Of a DNA stretch of 64,000 nt, positions 44,122 through 52,611 are shown one piece after another. The DNA is from UBA1926 sp036732005 (GTDB lineage: Bacteria > Planctomycetota > Phycisphaerae > Phycisphaerales > UBA1924). The notes below the pieces were generated by a model, which searched no databases, had not been told where the DNA came from, and saw only the letters and a program-made list of their open reading frames with translations. Numbering within the stretch: the first letter of the stretch is position 1; every line of letters starts with the position of its first letter. Position numbers and translations under genes: made by a program. The stretch spans positions 186,001 through 250,000 of the forward strand of contig DAINDF010000004.1 of the NCBI GenBank assembly GCA_036732005.1. The letters are read 5' to 3'.

Positions 44122-45424
44122 AGAGGCCCGGGCGCTCGGGCAGTTCGTAGCGGACGATCACGCGTGAGGACACGGGCGGGTGCTCGACCAGCAGCCGCAG
44201 GCAGCGGAACTCGGACAGCTTCCGCTCGAGTTTCGTCATCACGGCCTGGACCGCCTCGCCGTAGCGCTCGACCAGGGGGGTGTCGATCATGGCGCCGGGC
44301 CCGAGGTTCCTGAGCCGCTCGGGCATGTGCAGACGCATGGAGCCCACGATGTCCACGACCCCGCTGATCGTTCCGATCATCTCGGTCTGGGGCGTCATGG
44401 CTTCGGTGAGCGACTCGTGGACGAACAGGTCGAAGTGCAGGGCCTCCGCCGGGACGGAGACCGAGGAAACGAGCTCGCCCCAGGTGTTCGACGCGTCGCG
44501 GTAGCGGGAGACGCCGGCGAGGTCCGCGTAGCCGAAGAAGCACGAGAACTCGCCGGTGCGTCCCACCGGCCCGTCGCCGATCTCGTAGATGGTTACATCG
44601 TCGTGCTGGTTCGGGTGGATGGCGGGCATCGCGCCGGTGCAGAACGACCGCATGAGCCAGGGATCGCCCGGGGCGGCCGTCGCGCCGGAGGACGGGGGCT
44701 CGATGGCCTCGCGCTGGAGCGGGCGGCTGTCGGGCGAGCCGTCGTCGTTGTAGTTGCGGAGTTGGAAGACCGGCCAGCGCTCGACCGCCCGCAGGCGGCG
44801 CACGCGGGTCAGTCCGGCCATGGTGGCCAGGTCGAGCAGCCCCGGCTCGGACCGGCTTGGGGCCAAGAAGTGGGCCGTGACGCGCACGCCCGCCTGGATG
44901 CCCCAGATGCCGCTGTTTCCACGGAAGGCGAGTTTGCGGCTCATCTCCATCGGGCGCCCCACACCCATGCTGTCGAGCACCAGTTCGAGCTGGTTGCGGT
45001 CGCCGGTGTGGACCTCGATCATCCGGTCGAATTCGTCGATGGCCCTTCGGACGCGTGCCAGCGCCTCGTCCGGCGCGCCCGCCTGGGCCATGGCGTCGAG
45101 GAGGATGTCCAGCCCGCCCGGGCCGGGGATCAGCGGCACGGCCTCGAAAGCGTCTTCGGCCCCGATGATGCGGGCGACCTTCCAGGTCAGGTTCTTGTTG
45201 ATCCGGTAGCGGCGGGAGACCTCCTGTGGCTTGGAGGGGTCGGCCCCGACCGCGCGGTAGAGGTCGAGCAGCGACCCGCGCAGAGCATGCACCGAGCGCT
45301 GGCAGTGCTCGTCAAACTTGGGTTCGGCGATCACGGCCCGATCCACGGTGTGGCCCCCGGTGAAGAAACTCCCGCGGCACGATCCTGACGGATTCAGAAC
45401 ATGCGGGTCGCCGCATGGGCGCAT
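44120..45424 (-). CDS. Conserved protein of unknown function, 434 residues
   Basis: The protein starts MRPCGDPHVLNPSGS. An N-terminal helical part has a DNA-binding-like pattern (SLLDLYRAVGADPSKPQEVS, RRYRINKNLTWKVARIIGA), a middle helical linker (ARVRRAIDEFDRMIEVHTGD), then a mixed alpha/beta C-terminal region (FFGYADLAGVSRYRDASN...SVSVPAEALHFDLFVHESL). The RINKNLTWKVARI segment reads like a regulator of the kind seen in planctomycetes. No ribosome-binding site is seen before 45424, so the start is uncertain. Confidence 0.7.
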   Translation of the reverse strand: MRPCGDPHVLNPSGSCRGSFFTGGHTVDRAVIAEPKFDEHCQRSVHALRGSLLDLYRAVGADPSKPQEVSRRYRINKNLTWKVARIIGAEDAFEAVPLIPGPGGLDILLDAMAQAGAPDEALARVRRAIDEFDRMIEVHTGDRNQLELVLDSMGVGRPMEMSRKLAFRGNSGIWGIQAGVRVTAHFLAPSRSEPGLLDLATMAGLTRVRRLRAVERWPVFQLRNYNDDGSPDSRPLQREAIEPPSSGATAAPGDPWLMRSFCTGAMPAIHPNQHDDVTIYEIGDGPVGRTGEFSCFFGYADLAGVSRYRDASNTWGELVSSVSVPAEALHFDLFVHESLTEAMTPQTEMIGTISGVVDIVGSMRLHMPERLRNLGPGAMIDTPLVERYGEAVQAVMTKLERKLSEFRCLRLLVEHPPVSSRVIVRYELPERPGL

Positions 45425-45626
45425 TTTATCAAGGTGGGGCAGGAGGTGCAAAATTTCCTTGCCAATTTCCCCCGGGAAAGTTGTGGAGTATTTCCATTCC
45501 GAGTAGGATGCCGGAACGGGCATGGAGCGTCGGCCCGGGATTCGACCTTTGGCAGGCTGCCTGGACCGAGCGCGAGACGACCCCGCCGGGGTCTCCGCCG
45601 CACCCAATACCGAGAGACACGAGGCG

Positions 45627-46754
45627 ATGGAGATGAAACTGACCGCACTGATCGCGATCACCGTGGGTGCCGCGGCTTCGGCCGCGAGCGCGCAGCAGTT
45701 CTGGAACCTGGGGCAGAGCCGCTTGTCGACGAGCATCAGCAATGGGGGTGTGGTCGTGGGCGACAACCTCGACCGTGGCGAGTACTTCATGTGGAGCGTC
45801 GGCGGCGGGATGCTGAACATCGGCGGGCGGGTCGCCGGAGACGGGATCGGCGGGCAGGCGACGATCTCGCACGACGGGAGCGTGGTGGCCGGCACGGTGT
45901 TCAACGGCCTCAGCGGGACGCACGAGATGGGGCGGTACGAGGTCGGGACGGGCGTGTGGACGCCGCTGGGCGGCCTGGGCGCGGTGTCCGACGCCGAGAC
46001 CAGTTCCGGTTGGGGGATCTCCGGCGACGGCGCGTCGATCGTGGGTCTGGGATGGGTGACGCCCGGCTCGGCCCACGCGGTTCAGTGGCGGGCGGGCACC
46101 GGGATGGTCGACCTGGGCACGACCTCGGCGGGGAGGAGCACGAGGGCCAACAACACCAACTTCGACGGCTCTGTGGTCGTGGGGTGGCAGGACAACGACA
46201 ACGGACGCCAGGGCGCGGTCTGGGTCAACGGCACGCAGGAACTCATCTTCGACAACGACGGGTTCGCCGCGAGCGAGGCGATGTCGGTGAGCAATGGCGG
46301 CGAGTGGGTGTCGGGCATCCAGTTCGGCGGCTTCTTCACGCCTTCGGAGTTGTGGCGGTACAACACGGTGAGCAACACCTACGAGGGGCTGGGCAACCTG
46401 ACCGACGGTGGGGCCGCCGGGACCACGGCCGGCAGCGCCATGAACGCCGATGGCACGCTCATCGCGGGCGGCACCTGGGGCTTCGGCCCGGCGTTCTTCG
46501 GCACGGCGATCATCTGGGAGGAGGGCGTCGGCGTGCGTCGGTTCTCCGAGTATCTGGATGATCTCGGGGTCGAGTATGAGGCCGGGTACACCTTCGCGTT
46601 CGTGACGGACATGTCCGCCGACGGCACCTGGTTCACCGGCTGGGGCCTGAACGCGAACTTCGAGATCACGAGCTTTGTCGTCCAGGTGCCCACGCCGGCG
46701 TCGGCGGGCCTGCTTGCTCTCGCGGGTCTGGCCGCGGTGCGTCGCCGCCGCTGA
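45627..46754 (+). CDS. Exported HAF-repeat protein with PEP-CTERM-like tail
   Basis: The 375-residue protein has a signal peptide (KLTALIAITVGAAASAASA), then repeats of the HAF type with alternating G-D/S-G-V/A turns (NGGVVVGDNL, SHDGSVVAGTV, SGDGASIVGLG, NFDGSVVVGWQ, NADGTLIAGGT). The C-terminus PTPASAGLLALAGLAAVRRRR, given here as its end, combines a Pro-rich motif, a membrane helix and an Arg cluster, the layout of PEP-CTERM sorting signals. It is probably an outer or secreted surface protein processed by an exosortase/archaeosortase encoded elsewhere. Confidence 0.82.
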   Translation: MEMKLTALIAITVGAAASAASAQQFWNLGQSRLSTSISNGGVVVGDNLDRGEYFMWSVGGGMLNIGGRVAGDGIGGQATISHDGSVVAGTVFNGLSGTHEMGRYEVGTGVWTPLGGLGAVSDAETSSGWGISGDGASIVGLGWVTPGSAHAVQWRAGTGMVDLGTTSAGRSTRANNTNFDGSVVVGWQDNDNGRQGAVWVNGTQELIFDNDGFAASEAMSVSNGGEWVSGIQFGGFFTPSELWRYNTVSNTYEGLGNLTDGGAAGTTAGSAMNADGTLIAGGTWGFGPAFFGTAIIWEEGVGVRRFSEYLDDLGVEYEAGYTFAFVTDMSADGTWFTGWGLNANFEITSFVVQVPTPASAGLLALAGLAAVRRRR

Positions 46755-47169
46755 TCGGGTCGCGTCCGCGGTGCGGCCGCGGGGCGGGACCTATGAACCA
46801 ACCGAGCCCGCCGCGTCCTCCCGGGCGCGAGCGGGTTCTTTCATGCGCGGCCTTGTCTGTCGCTCGGGAGTATCCCGGAATTCGATTGAAACTCGGGCGA
46901 GGCGGAGACGCGGGCCGGTGGAGCGATCGAGACCTGCAGCTTCGCGGTCGCGCCCGCGGCTTGTCGTGCAAGGCCTGTCCAGAGATCCGCCTGATGCTGC
47001 CCGGTCTATTTCTCGGCGCGGCGCCCCCGCTCTGGCGGCTCGGGCCTGTGCCGGGCCCGGGCCTCGAGCGTGGTCTGCTGCGCGGCGGGCGCAACAAAGA
47101 CGCGGGGAGCACCGGTTGGGTGCTCCCCGCTGTAGATCGGGAAGATGGATGGAAGGGCTGGATCGCTGG
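46755..47169. other. 415-bp intergenic stretch between convergent genes
   Basis: No credible gene. The only clear structure is the strong hairpin at 47102-47130 (listed separately). The rest is GC-rich sequence without detected repeats. Confidence 0.6.
47102..47130 (-). terminator. Strong hairpin terminator after FG-GAP gene
   Basis: A perfect 12-bp stem GCGGGGAGCACC / GGTGCTCCCCGC with a five-base loop lies 40 bases beyond the stop of the 47170 gene. On the minus strand it is followed by GTCTTTGTT. It can also stop plus-strand transcription from the left. Confidence 0.75.
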
Positions 47170-48369
47170 TTACGGGCAGCCGCCGGTGAAGAGGACGACG
47201 AACGCCTGGATGTCCGCGAGGTCGAGGACGCCGAAGGGCTCGACCAGGTCGGCCGCGTTGCAGGGGGTGGGGTCGCCGCCGCCGCCCGCGCCGCTCAGGA
47301 AGATCCAGGTGCTGTTGGAGTCGCGGTTGGTGACGGCGAGGTCGGGCGACCCGTTTCCGTCGAGGTCCGCCGCCGCCAGATGGCTGGGGAAGGTCCCGAC
47401 CGCGGTCACGACGCCCGCGGCGAAGGCGCCGCCGGTGTTCTCCATGACGGAGATCGAGTTTCCGTCGGAGTTGGCGGTGACGAGGTCGATGTCGCCGTCG
47501 AGGTCGAAGTCCGCCGCGGCGATATCGCTCGAGTTGGCGCCGTTGGTGAGGGCCGTCACGCCCGGGCCGAGGACCCCGGCGGTGTTGAAGAACCCGCCGG
47601 CGCGGCTGGCGAGATCGTCGCTGAGCGTCGCGGCAAGGTCCATGTCGCCGTCGTTGTCGAGGTCGGCGGCCGCGAGGCCCTCTGGCCGAACGATGGCGCC
47701 GACATTGATCGACTGCTGCACAGCCCAGGTGCCCGAGGCGAGCACATAAATGGTGCGGTCACGGCTGCTGGAGACCGCGATCTCGTGCTGCCCGTCGCCG
47801 TTGAGGTCGATGGGGGCGGCGTCGCGGGGCTCGTCGCCGATGGTGACGGCGGAGGAGGAGAGGGCGCCGCCGGAGTTGGTGATGATGGAGACGGAGTTGT
47901 CGTCGCGGTTGGCGGTGACGAAGTCGGTGTCGCCGTCGTTGTCGATGTCGGCGCCGTCGATGGAGACGGGGCGGAGGCCGGTGGAGGCGGAGGCGCCCGG
48001 GGCGAAGACACCGGCGGTGTTGATGTAGGCGCGGACGGTGTTGGTGTTCTTGAGGACGACGACGAAGTCGGCGTCGCCGTCGTTGTCGATGTCGGCGGCC
48101 ATCAGCGCGTCGGGCCCGGTGCCGCCGCCGGTGAACACGCTGGCGGGGGCGCCGAAGTTTCCGCCGCCGGTGCCGAGGAAGATGTCGATGCGGTCGATGG
48201 TGTCGACCGCGACGGCGAGGTCGGCGATGCCGTCGCCGTTGAAGTCGGCGCTGGCGACGCCCGCCGGCCGCTGCGCGGTGGCGAGCGAGGAGGGCGTGCC
48301 GAACGAGGGGGCCGCGGAGGCGACCGAAGCAGCGGCGAGACCTGCGATGAGGGCGATGCGAGTCGTCAT
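47170..48369 (-). CDS. Secreted FG-GAP/VCBS protein with short dockerin tail
   Basis: The 399-residue protein has a signal peptide (ALIAGLAAASVASAA) and about seven VCBS/FG-GAP repeats with calcium loops (DFNGDGIADLAV, DIDNDGDADFVV, DIDNDGDTDFVT, DLDNDGDMDLAA, DFDLDGDIDLVT, DLDGNGSPDLAV), forming a beta-propeller. The C-terminus has only one half of the dockerin (CNAADLVEPFGVLDLADIQAF...GGCP). AAGGAG precedes the ATG at 48369. Likely extracellular and calcium-stabilised. It is divergent from the sigma factor gene. Confidence 0.88.
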   Translation of the reverse strand: MTTRIALIAGLAAASVASAAPSFGTPSSLATAQRPAGVASADFNGDGIADLAVAVDTIDRIDIFLGTGGGNFGAPASVFTGGGTGPDALMAADIDNDGDADFVVVLKNTNTVRAYINTAGVFAPGASASTGLRPVSIDGADIDNDGDTDFVTANRDDNSVSIITNSGGALSSSAVTIGDEPRDAAPIDLNGDGQHEIAVSSSRDRTIYVLASGTWAVQQSINVGAIVRPEGLAAADLDNDGDMDLAATLSDDLASRAGGFFNTAGVLGPGVTALTNGANSSDIAAADFDLDGDIDLVTANSDGNSISVMENTGGAFAAGVVTAVGTFPSHLAAADLDGNGSPDLAVTNRDSNSTWIFLSGAGGGGDPTPCNAADLVEPFGVLDLADIQAFVVLFTGGCP

Positions 48370-48563
48370 TTTGGAAGCTCCTTGTTTCGTTCCCGTTGTT
48401 GAGTTCTGAAGGGCTCGCGAGACACGCGGCCCGGACGGGAAGTCAAGAGCGCGGCGGGCGGGTCCGGATACGCGGCGGGACGAAAAAGTGTGCCGCGCGT
48501 TCTGACGCGGCGGCTCGGCCGATAGACTTGGTGCCTTGGGGCGGTGAGGAGCAGGTCGGACGC

Positions 48564-49124
48564 ATGGACTCGAAGCCGACACCTTGCAGCGATGCAGACC
48601 TTGTCGCCGCGTGCGTGCGGGGCGACGAGGCGGCGTGGGCCGAGTTGGTCGAGCGCTACTCGCGGCTTGTGTACTCGATCCCCGTGCGTCACCGCTTGCC
48701 GGCGGATGTGTGCGAAGAGGTGTTCCAATCCGTCTGGGCGATCGCGGTGCGACACCTGGGCTCGCTGCGCGACGCCCAGACGCTTGCCGCGTGGCTCATC
48801 CGGACCACGCAGCGCGAGACCTGGCGGGCCGCCCGGGTTCGTCGCGGCGTGGGTGGTCCCGAGACCTCGGGCGATCTGGTCTGGTCCGACCCGGAGGAGG
48901 CCGAGATGCTCGAGGACCGTCAGCGGGTCCGAGAAGCGTTCGGTCGGCTTGACGAGCGGTGCCGGCTGCTGCTGACGGCGCTGTTCCGGGAGGACAGGCC
49001 GGACTACGACCAGATCGCGGCCCAAATCGGGATGCCGCGGGGGTCTATCGGTCCGACGCGGGGGCGTTGTCTTGAGAAGCTGCGGGGGCTCCTGTCTGGG
49101 TCGGCTGATCCGGGGTGTTCTTGA
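48564..49124 (+). CDS. ECF RNA polymerase sigma factor
   Basis: The 186-residue protein has sigma-70 region 2 (LVAACVRGDEAAWAELVERYSRLVY split over ~12-37, then CEEVFQSVWAIAVRHLGSL and AWLIRTTQRETWRAAR) and region 4 (RLDERCRLLLTALFRED, YDQIAAQIGMPRGSIGPTRGRCLEKLR). Such factors direct polymerase to a small regulon. It is the first gene of a four-gene plus-strand operon with an anti-sigma-like protein, a CHAT/TPR protein and a subtilase, which are probably its own targets. Confidence 0.92.
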   Translation: MDSKPTPCSDADLVAACVRGDEAAWAELVERYSRLVYSIPVRHRLPADVCEEVFQSVWAIAVRHLGSLRDAQTLAAWLIRTTQRETWRAARVRRGVGGPETSGDLVWSDPEEAEMLEDRQRVREAFGRLDERCRLLLTALFREDRPDYDQIAAQIGMPRGSIGPTRGRCLEKLRGLLSGSADPGCS

Positions 49125-49190
49125 GAGTTGAGGGATTCACCTTGTATCTGCGCCGGGGGAGGGGGCTCCTGCGGGCAGAAGGGGTCGTCC

Positions 49191-49787
49191 ATGAGTGAAT
49201 CAATTGCGGACCAACTGGCGGCGTTGCTTCTGGGAGAACTCGACGCCGAGACCGCCGCCGCGTTGCGGCAGCGTCTCGCGGAGTCGCCCGAGGGCCGGGC
49301 GGCGCTGGCCGAGGGGGAGCGGATCGCGGCCTTCCTGCGGGAAGAGCCCGGTTGCGAGCCTCCCCGCGCCGCGGTGGAGCGGGTGAAGCGGGCGTTGGCC
49401 CGTTCGCGCCCCGGTGCGCTGGGGCGGTTCGCCGAGGGTGTGCGGGCGTTCGTGGCGTCGCTCGACTTTGACAGCCGGCTCTCGCCCGCGCTGGCGGGTT
49501 TCCGGGGTGTTGCCGAGGTGGCGCAGGTCGCGTTCTCCGCCGAGGTGTGCGAGCTCGACCTGGAGCTGACGCCCGGCGAGTCGGGCGCGACACGGGTGCG
49601 GGGGCAGATCGCGGCCGACGACGCCTCGGGCTGGGTCGTTTCGTTCGAGGCCGAGGGGCAGAGCCCGGTGCGTGCGGAAGCGTCCTCCGATGGGTCGTTC
49701 CGCGTCGAGTTGTCGGCGAGTTCGTACGAGGTGGTGCTGGAGCGACCCGGGGTGCGGGTCGAGGCCGGCCCGCTGGTCCTTCCCTGA
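49191..49787 (+). CDS. Anti-sigma-factor-like protein
   Basis: The 198-residue protein opens with a helical ECF-binding-type segment (IADQLAALLLGELDAETAAAL, RQRLAESPEGRAALAEGERI), typical of planctomycete anti-sigma proteins. It lacks a membrane helix, and no HxxxCxxC zinc motif is visible, so it would be a soluble, non-zinc type. The C-terminal half is beta-rich (VCELDLELTPGES...FRVELSASSYEVVLERPGV). It sits 66 bp after the sigma gene and 15 bp before the CHAT gene. Sigma-factor control is inferred from position and the N-terminal pattern. Confidence 0.7.
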   Translation: MSESIADQLAALLLGELDAETAAALRQRLAESPEGRAALAEGERIAAFLREEPGCEPPRAAVERVKRALARSRPGALGRFAEGVRAFVASLDFDSRLSPALAGFRGVAEVAQVAFSAEVCELDLELTPGESGATRVRGQIAADDASGWVVSFEAEGQSPVRAEASSDGSFRVELSASSYEVVLERPGVRVEAGPLVLP

Positions 49788-49802
49788 CCCCCGGCGGCTC
49801 CC

Positions 49803-52610
49803 ATGGACGCGGCGCAAGTCTTTCAGTGTGTTGTGGAAGCGACGCGGGAAGCCGGTCCCGGGGGTGTCGCCGCCCTGAACGGGTCGAGCCCAGGCCCGGA
49901 GGCGTTGATCGGGTGCCTCGAGCGGCTGAGGCAGATGGTGGGGACCGACCTGGACGGGGCCCTGCGGGCGCTCGGGCTGATGCTGGAGATTGTCGACTCG
50001 GATCCGTCTGCATCCGTTCGGTCGCGGGCCCGTTCCGTGCGCGCGCACGCGCTGAATTACGCGAACCGGTTTGACGAGGCGGTCGCCTCCGGGCTCGACG
50101 CGGCGCGGATCGCAGCGGAGGCGGGCGACGATCTTGAGGCGGCGCGGGCCCGGGTGGTGCTCGTCCATTCGTTCGCGAGGCTCGGACGGTTCGGGGAGGC
50201 GCTCGAGCAGGCGCTGCGTGCGGAGCGATCGTTCGTGGAGGCGGGCGAGACAGAGCTCGCGGTCCGGGCGGTGACCAACGCGGGGATCGTGACCCGTATG
50301 CAGGGCAACGCGGCGGACGCGATCGAGATGTTCGACCGGGCGCTGCGGCTGAGGGCCCACGAGCCGGCGACCGAGGCGCAGATCGAGAACTGCCGGGCCG
50401 AGGCGTTGCTCGACGCGGGGCGATTCGCCGACGCGGAGGCGGGGTTTCTTCGCTCCATCCGCATGCTCGAGGGCGCCGGCGTCTCGCGGATCGCCGCGAT
50501 TGTGCGCGGGAACCTCGCCGACCTGTACGGGCGGCAGGGCAGGCTCTCGGCGGCGATCGAGCAGTTCGAGTCGGCACGCCGGTTCTTCGAGTCGGACCAG
50601 GCCTACGGCGACCTGGGGCGGATCCTCGCCGAGCAGGCGGATGTCTACGCGATGACAGGCCTGTCGGACGACGCGATCGTGGGGTACCGGCGCGCGGAGG
50701 AACTTCTAGAGAAGGCGGGGCTCGTCGCGGAGCGGGCCCGGGCGTTGATCGGGCTGGGGCGGATGCTCGCGGGACGAGACCCGCACGCCGCGGCGTCGGC
50801 GCTCAACCGGGCGGCGGCGCTCCACGCGGAGACAGGCAACTCGGCGGGCCGGGCTGTTGCCGAGCTGCACCGGGCCCGGCTGGAGGTCGAGGCGGGGGAC
50901 CTGCGGGCGGCGCAGACCTCGATCGAGTCCGCGGCGGTCGGGCTCTCGGGTCGGCGGACCGAAGCGCTGCTGTGCGAGATCGTCAGGGCCGATGTCCTGC
51001 TTGCGGAGGGTCGGCATGCGGACGCGGCGCGGGCGTTGACCGAGGCGCTGCCGGACGCGAAGGCGCTGGGGCTGCCGATCCACCTCGCGGAGATTCTTGC
51101 GCGGAGGGCGGCGGCGCTGGGCAAGGCGGGCGAACTCGGGCCGGCCGTTGCCGATGCGCGCGAGGCGATCGACCTGATCGAACGGGTGCGGGGCACGCTG
51201 CGGGGGTCGCGGTTCCGGGCCGGGCTGATCGGGGGCAGCCGGGGGATGTACGAGGACGCGGTGGATCTGCTCCTCCGCGCGGGGGCCCTGATCGAGGCGT
51301 TCGAGGTCACGGAGCGCGCGCGCGGCAGGACGCTGCTGGACCTGCTCGGCGGCGGGGTCGAATTGGACGCGGCGGCGGAGTCCGAGGACGAGGGGACGCG
51401 GCGTCTGCTTCGGTTGCTGATCGACGCCCGGGCGGAGCTCAACGCGGTCTATGCGGGCCTCGACCCGACCTCGGGCGGGGCGACCCACGCGGCGTGGCTC
51501 GAGCGGGTGCACGCGACGGAGGACCGCGTGACCTCGCTGGAGACGCGTCTGCACGCGTCGCGCCGCGGGCGCGAGTTGCTGGGCGTACCCGAGCCCTTCG
51601 GGCGGATCGCGGCGGAGATCGCGGCGGGGCAGGCCCTGGTCTCGTACTGGTCGGGCCGTGACGGTCTGGTCTGCTTGGTGGTGCGTGACGGGCGGGTGGA
51701 AACCGTTCGGATTGAGGCGACGCCCGCGGATGTCGAGGAGGCGGTCCAGGCGGTGCTGTTCCAGATGCGACGCGGTTTGATGCGTGGTCCGGGGCCGGGG
51801 AGCGAGCGTCGGCTGTCGGCCTGCGTGCGCGCGCTGGGCGACCTGCACGAGATGGTGTGGGCCCCGCTGGAAGGTCACCTGGACGGGATCGGCGAGGTGG
51901 CGGTCGTCCCGGCGGGCCCGCTGCACGCGGTCCCGTTCTCGGCGTTGCACGACGGGTCGGGGTACCTCATCGAGCGCGTTGAGCCTGTGCTGCTGCCGAC
52001 GGCGAGCGTGCTTCCGCTGCTGCGTGGGCAGCTTGCCGGTGGGGGGGAGGGTGTGAGCGTGATCGCGGCCCCGGACCGGATCGCGCCGGAGATCGAGGCC
52101 GAGGCGTGGGCCGTTCGGGACGCGTTGCCGGGGGCGGAGATCGTGGTGGGGGTGGACGCGACCGGGGCGTGCGCGCGCGAGCGTGCGTCGCGGGCGCGGG
52201 TCCTGCACCTGGCGTGCCACGGGGCGTTTCCGCCTTCGAACCCGCTCGCGGCGGGGCTGAAGCTGGCGGACGGGTGGATCACGGTTCGGGATGTGCTCTC
52301 GTGGCGGCTGCCCGGCTCGGTGGTGGTGCTGAGCGGGTGCGACACGGGTCGGAGCACCGCGGGGGCGGGGGAGGAACTGTTCGGGTTTGGTCGCGGGTTC
52401 CTGGCGGCGGGGGCTCGCGGGCTGGTGATGAGCCTGTGGAGCGCCCATGATGCGACGACGCGCGGGCTGATGTCGGAGATGTATCGGGCCCTGGAGGGCG
52501 ACTCGGGGCGGGTCGCGGTGCGGCGGGCGCTGGTCTCGGCGCAACGATCTCAGATTGGGGCTGGCATTCACCCCGCGTTCTGGTCAAACTTTGTGTACCT
52601 GGGAGTGTGA
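49803..52610 (+). CDS. TPR-CHAT caspase-like protease
   Basis: The 935-residue protein has about 600 residues of TPR repeats (NAGIVTRMQGNAADAIEMFD, GNLADLYGRQGRLSAAIEQF and similar) followed by a C-terminal CHAT domain. The domain starts near ALVSYWSGRDGLVCLVV and carries the catalytic pair H806 (HLACHGAF) and C846 (VVLSGCDTG), with later blocks GARGLVMSLWSAHD and HPAFWSNFVYLG. CHAT domains are caspase-like cysteine proteases; TPRs recognise the trigger or substrate. The gene is one base from the subtilase gene and in the sigma operon. Confidence 0.93.
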   Translation: MDAAQVFQCVVEATREAGPGGVAALNGSSPGPEALIGCLERLRQMVGTDLDGALRALGLMLEIVDSDPSASVRSRARSVRAHALNYANRFDEAVASGLDAARIAAEAGDDLEAARARVVLVHSFARLGRFGEALEQALRAERSFVEAGETELAVRAVTNAGIVTRMQGNAADAIEMFDRALRLRAHEPATEAQIENCRAEALLDAGRFADAEAGFLRSIRMLEGAGVSRIAAIVRGNLADLYGRQGRLSAAIEQFESARRFFESDQAYGDLGRILAEQADVYAMTGLSDDAIVGYRRAEELLEKAGLVAERARALIGLGRMLAGRDPHAAASALNRAAALHAETGNSAGRAVAELHRARLEVEAGDLRAAQTSIESAAVGLSGRRTEALLCEIVRADVLLAEGRHADAARALTEALPDAKALGLPIHLAEILARRAAALGKAGELGPAVADAREAIDLIERVRGTLRGSRFRAGLIGGSRGMYEDAVDLLLRAGALIEAFEVTERARGRTLLDLLGGGVELDAAAESEDEGTRRLLRLLIDARAELNAVYAGLDPTSGGATHAAWLERVHATEDRVTSLETRLHASRRGRELLGVPEPFGRIAAEIAAGQALVSYWSGRDGLVCLVVRDGRVETVRIEATPADVEEAVQAVLFQMRRGLMRGPGPGSERRLSACVRALGDLHEMVWAPLEGHLDGIGEVAVVPAGPLHAVPFSALHDGSGYLIERVEPVLLPTASVLPLLRGQLAGGGEGVSVIAAPDRIAPEIEAEAWAVRDALPGAEIVVGVDATGACARERASRARVLHLACHGAFPPSNPLAAGLKLADGWITVRDVLSWRLPGSVVVLSGCDTGRSTAGAGEELFGFGRGFLAAGARGLVMSLWSAHDATTRGLMSEMYRALEGDSGRVAVRRALVSAQRSQIGAGIHPAFWSNFVYLGV

Positions 52611-52611
52611 G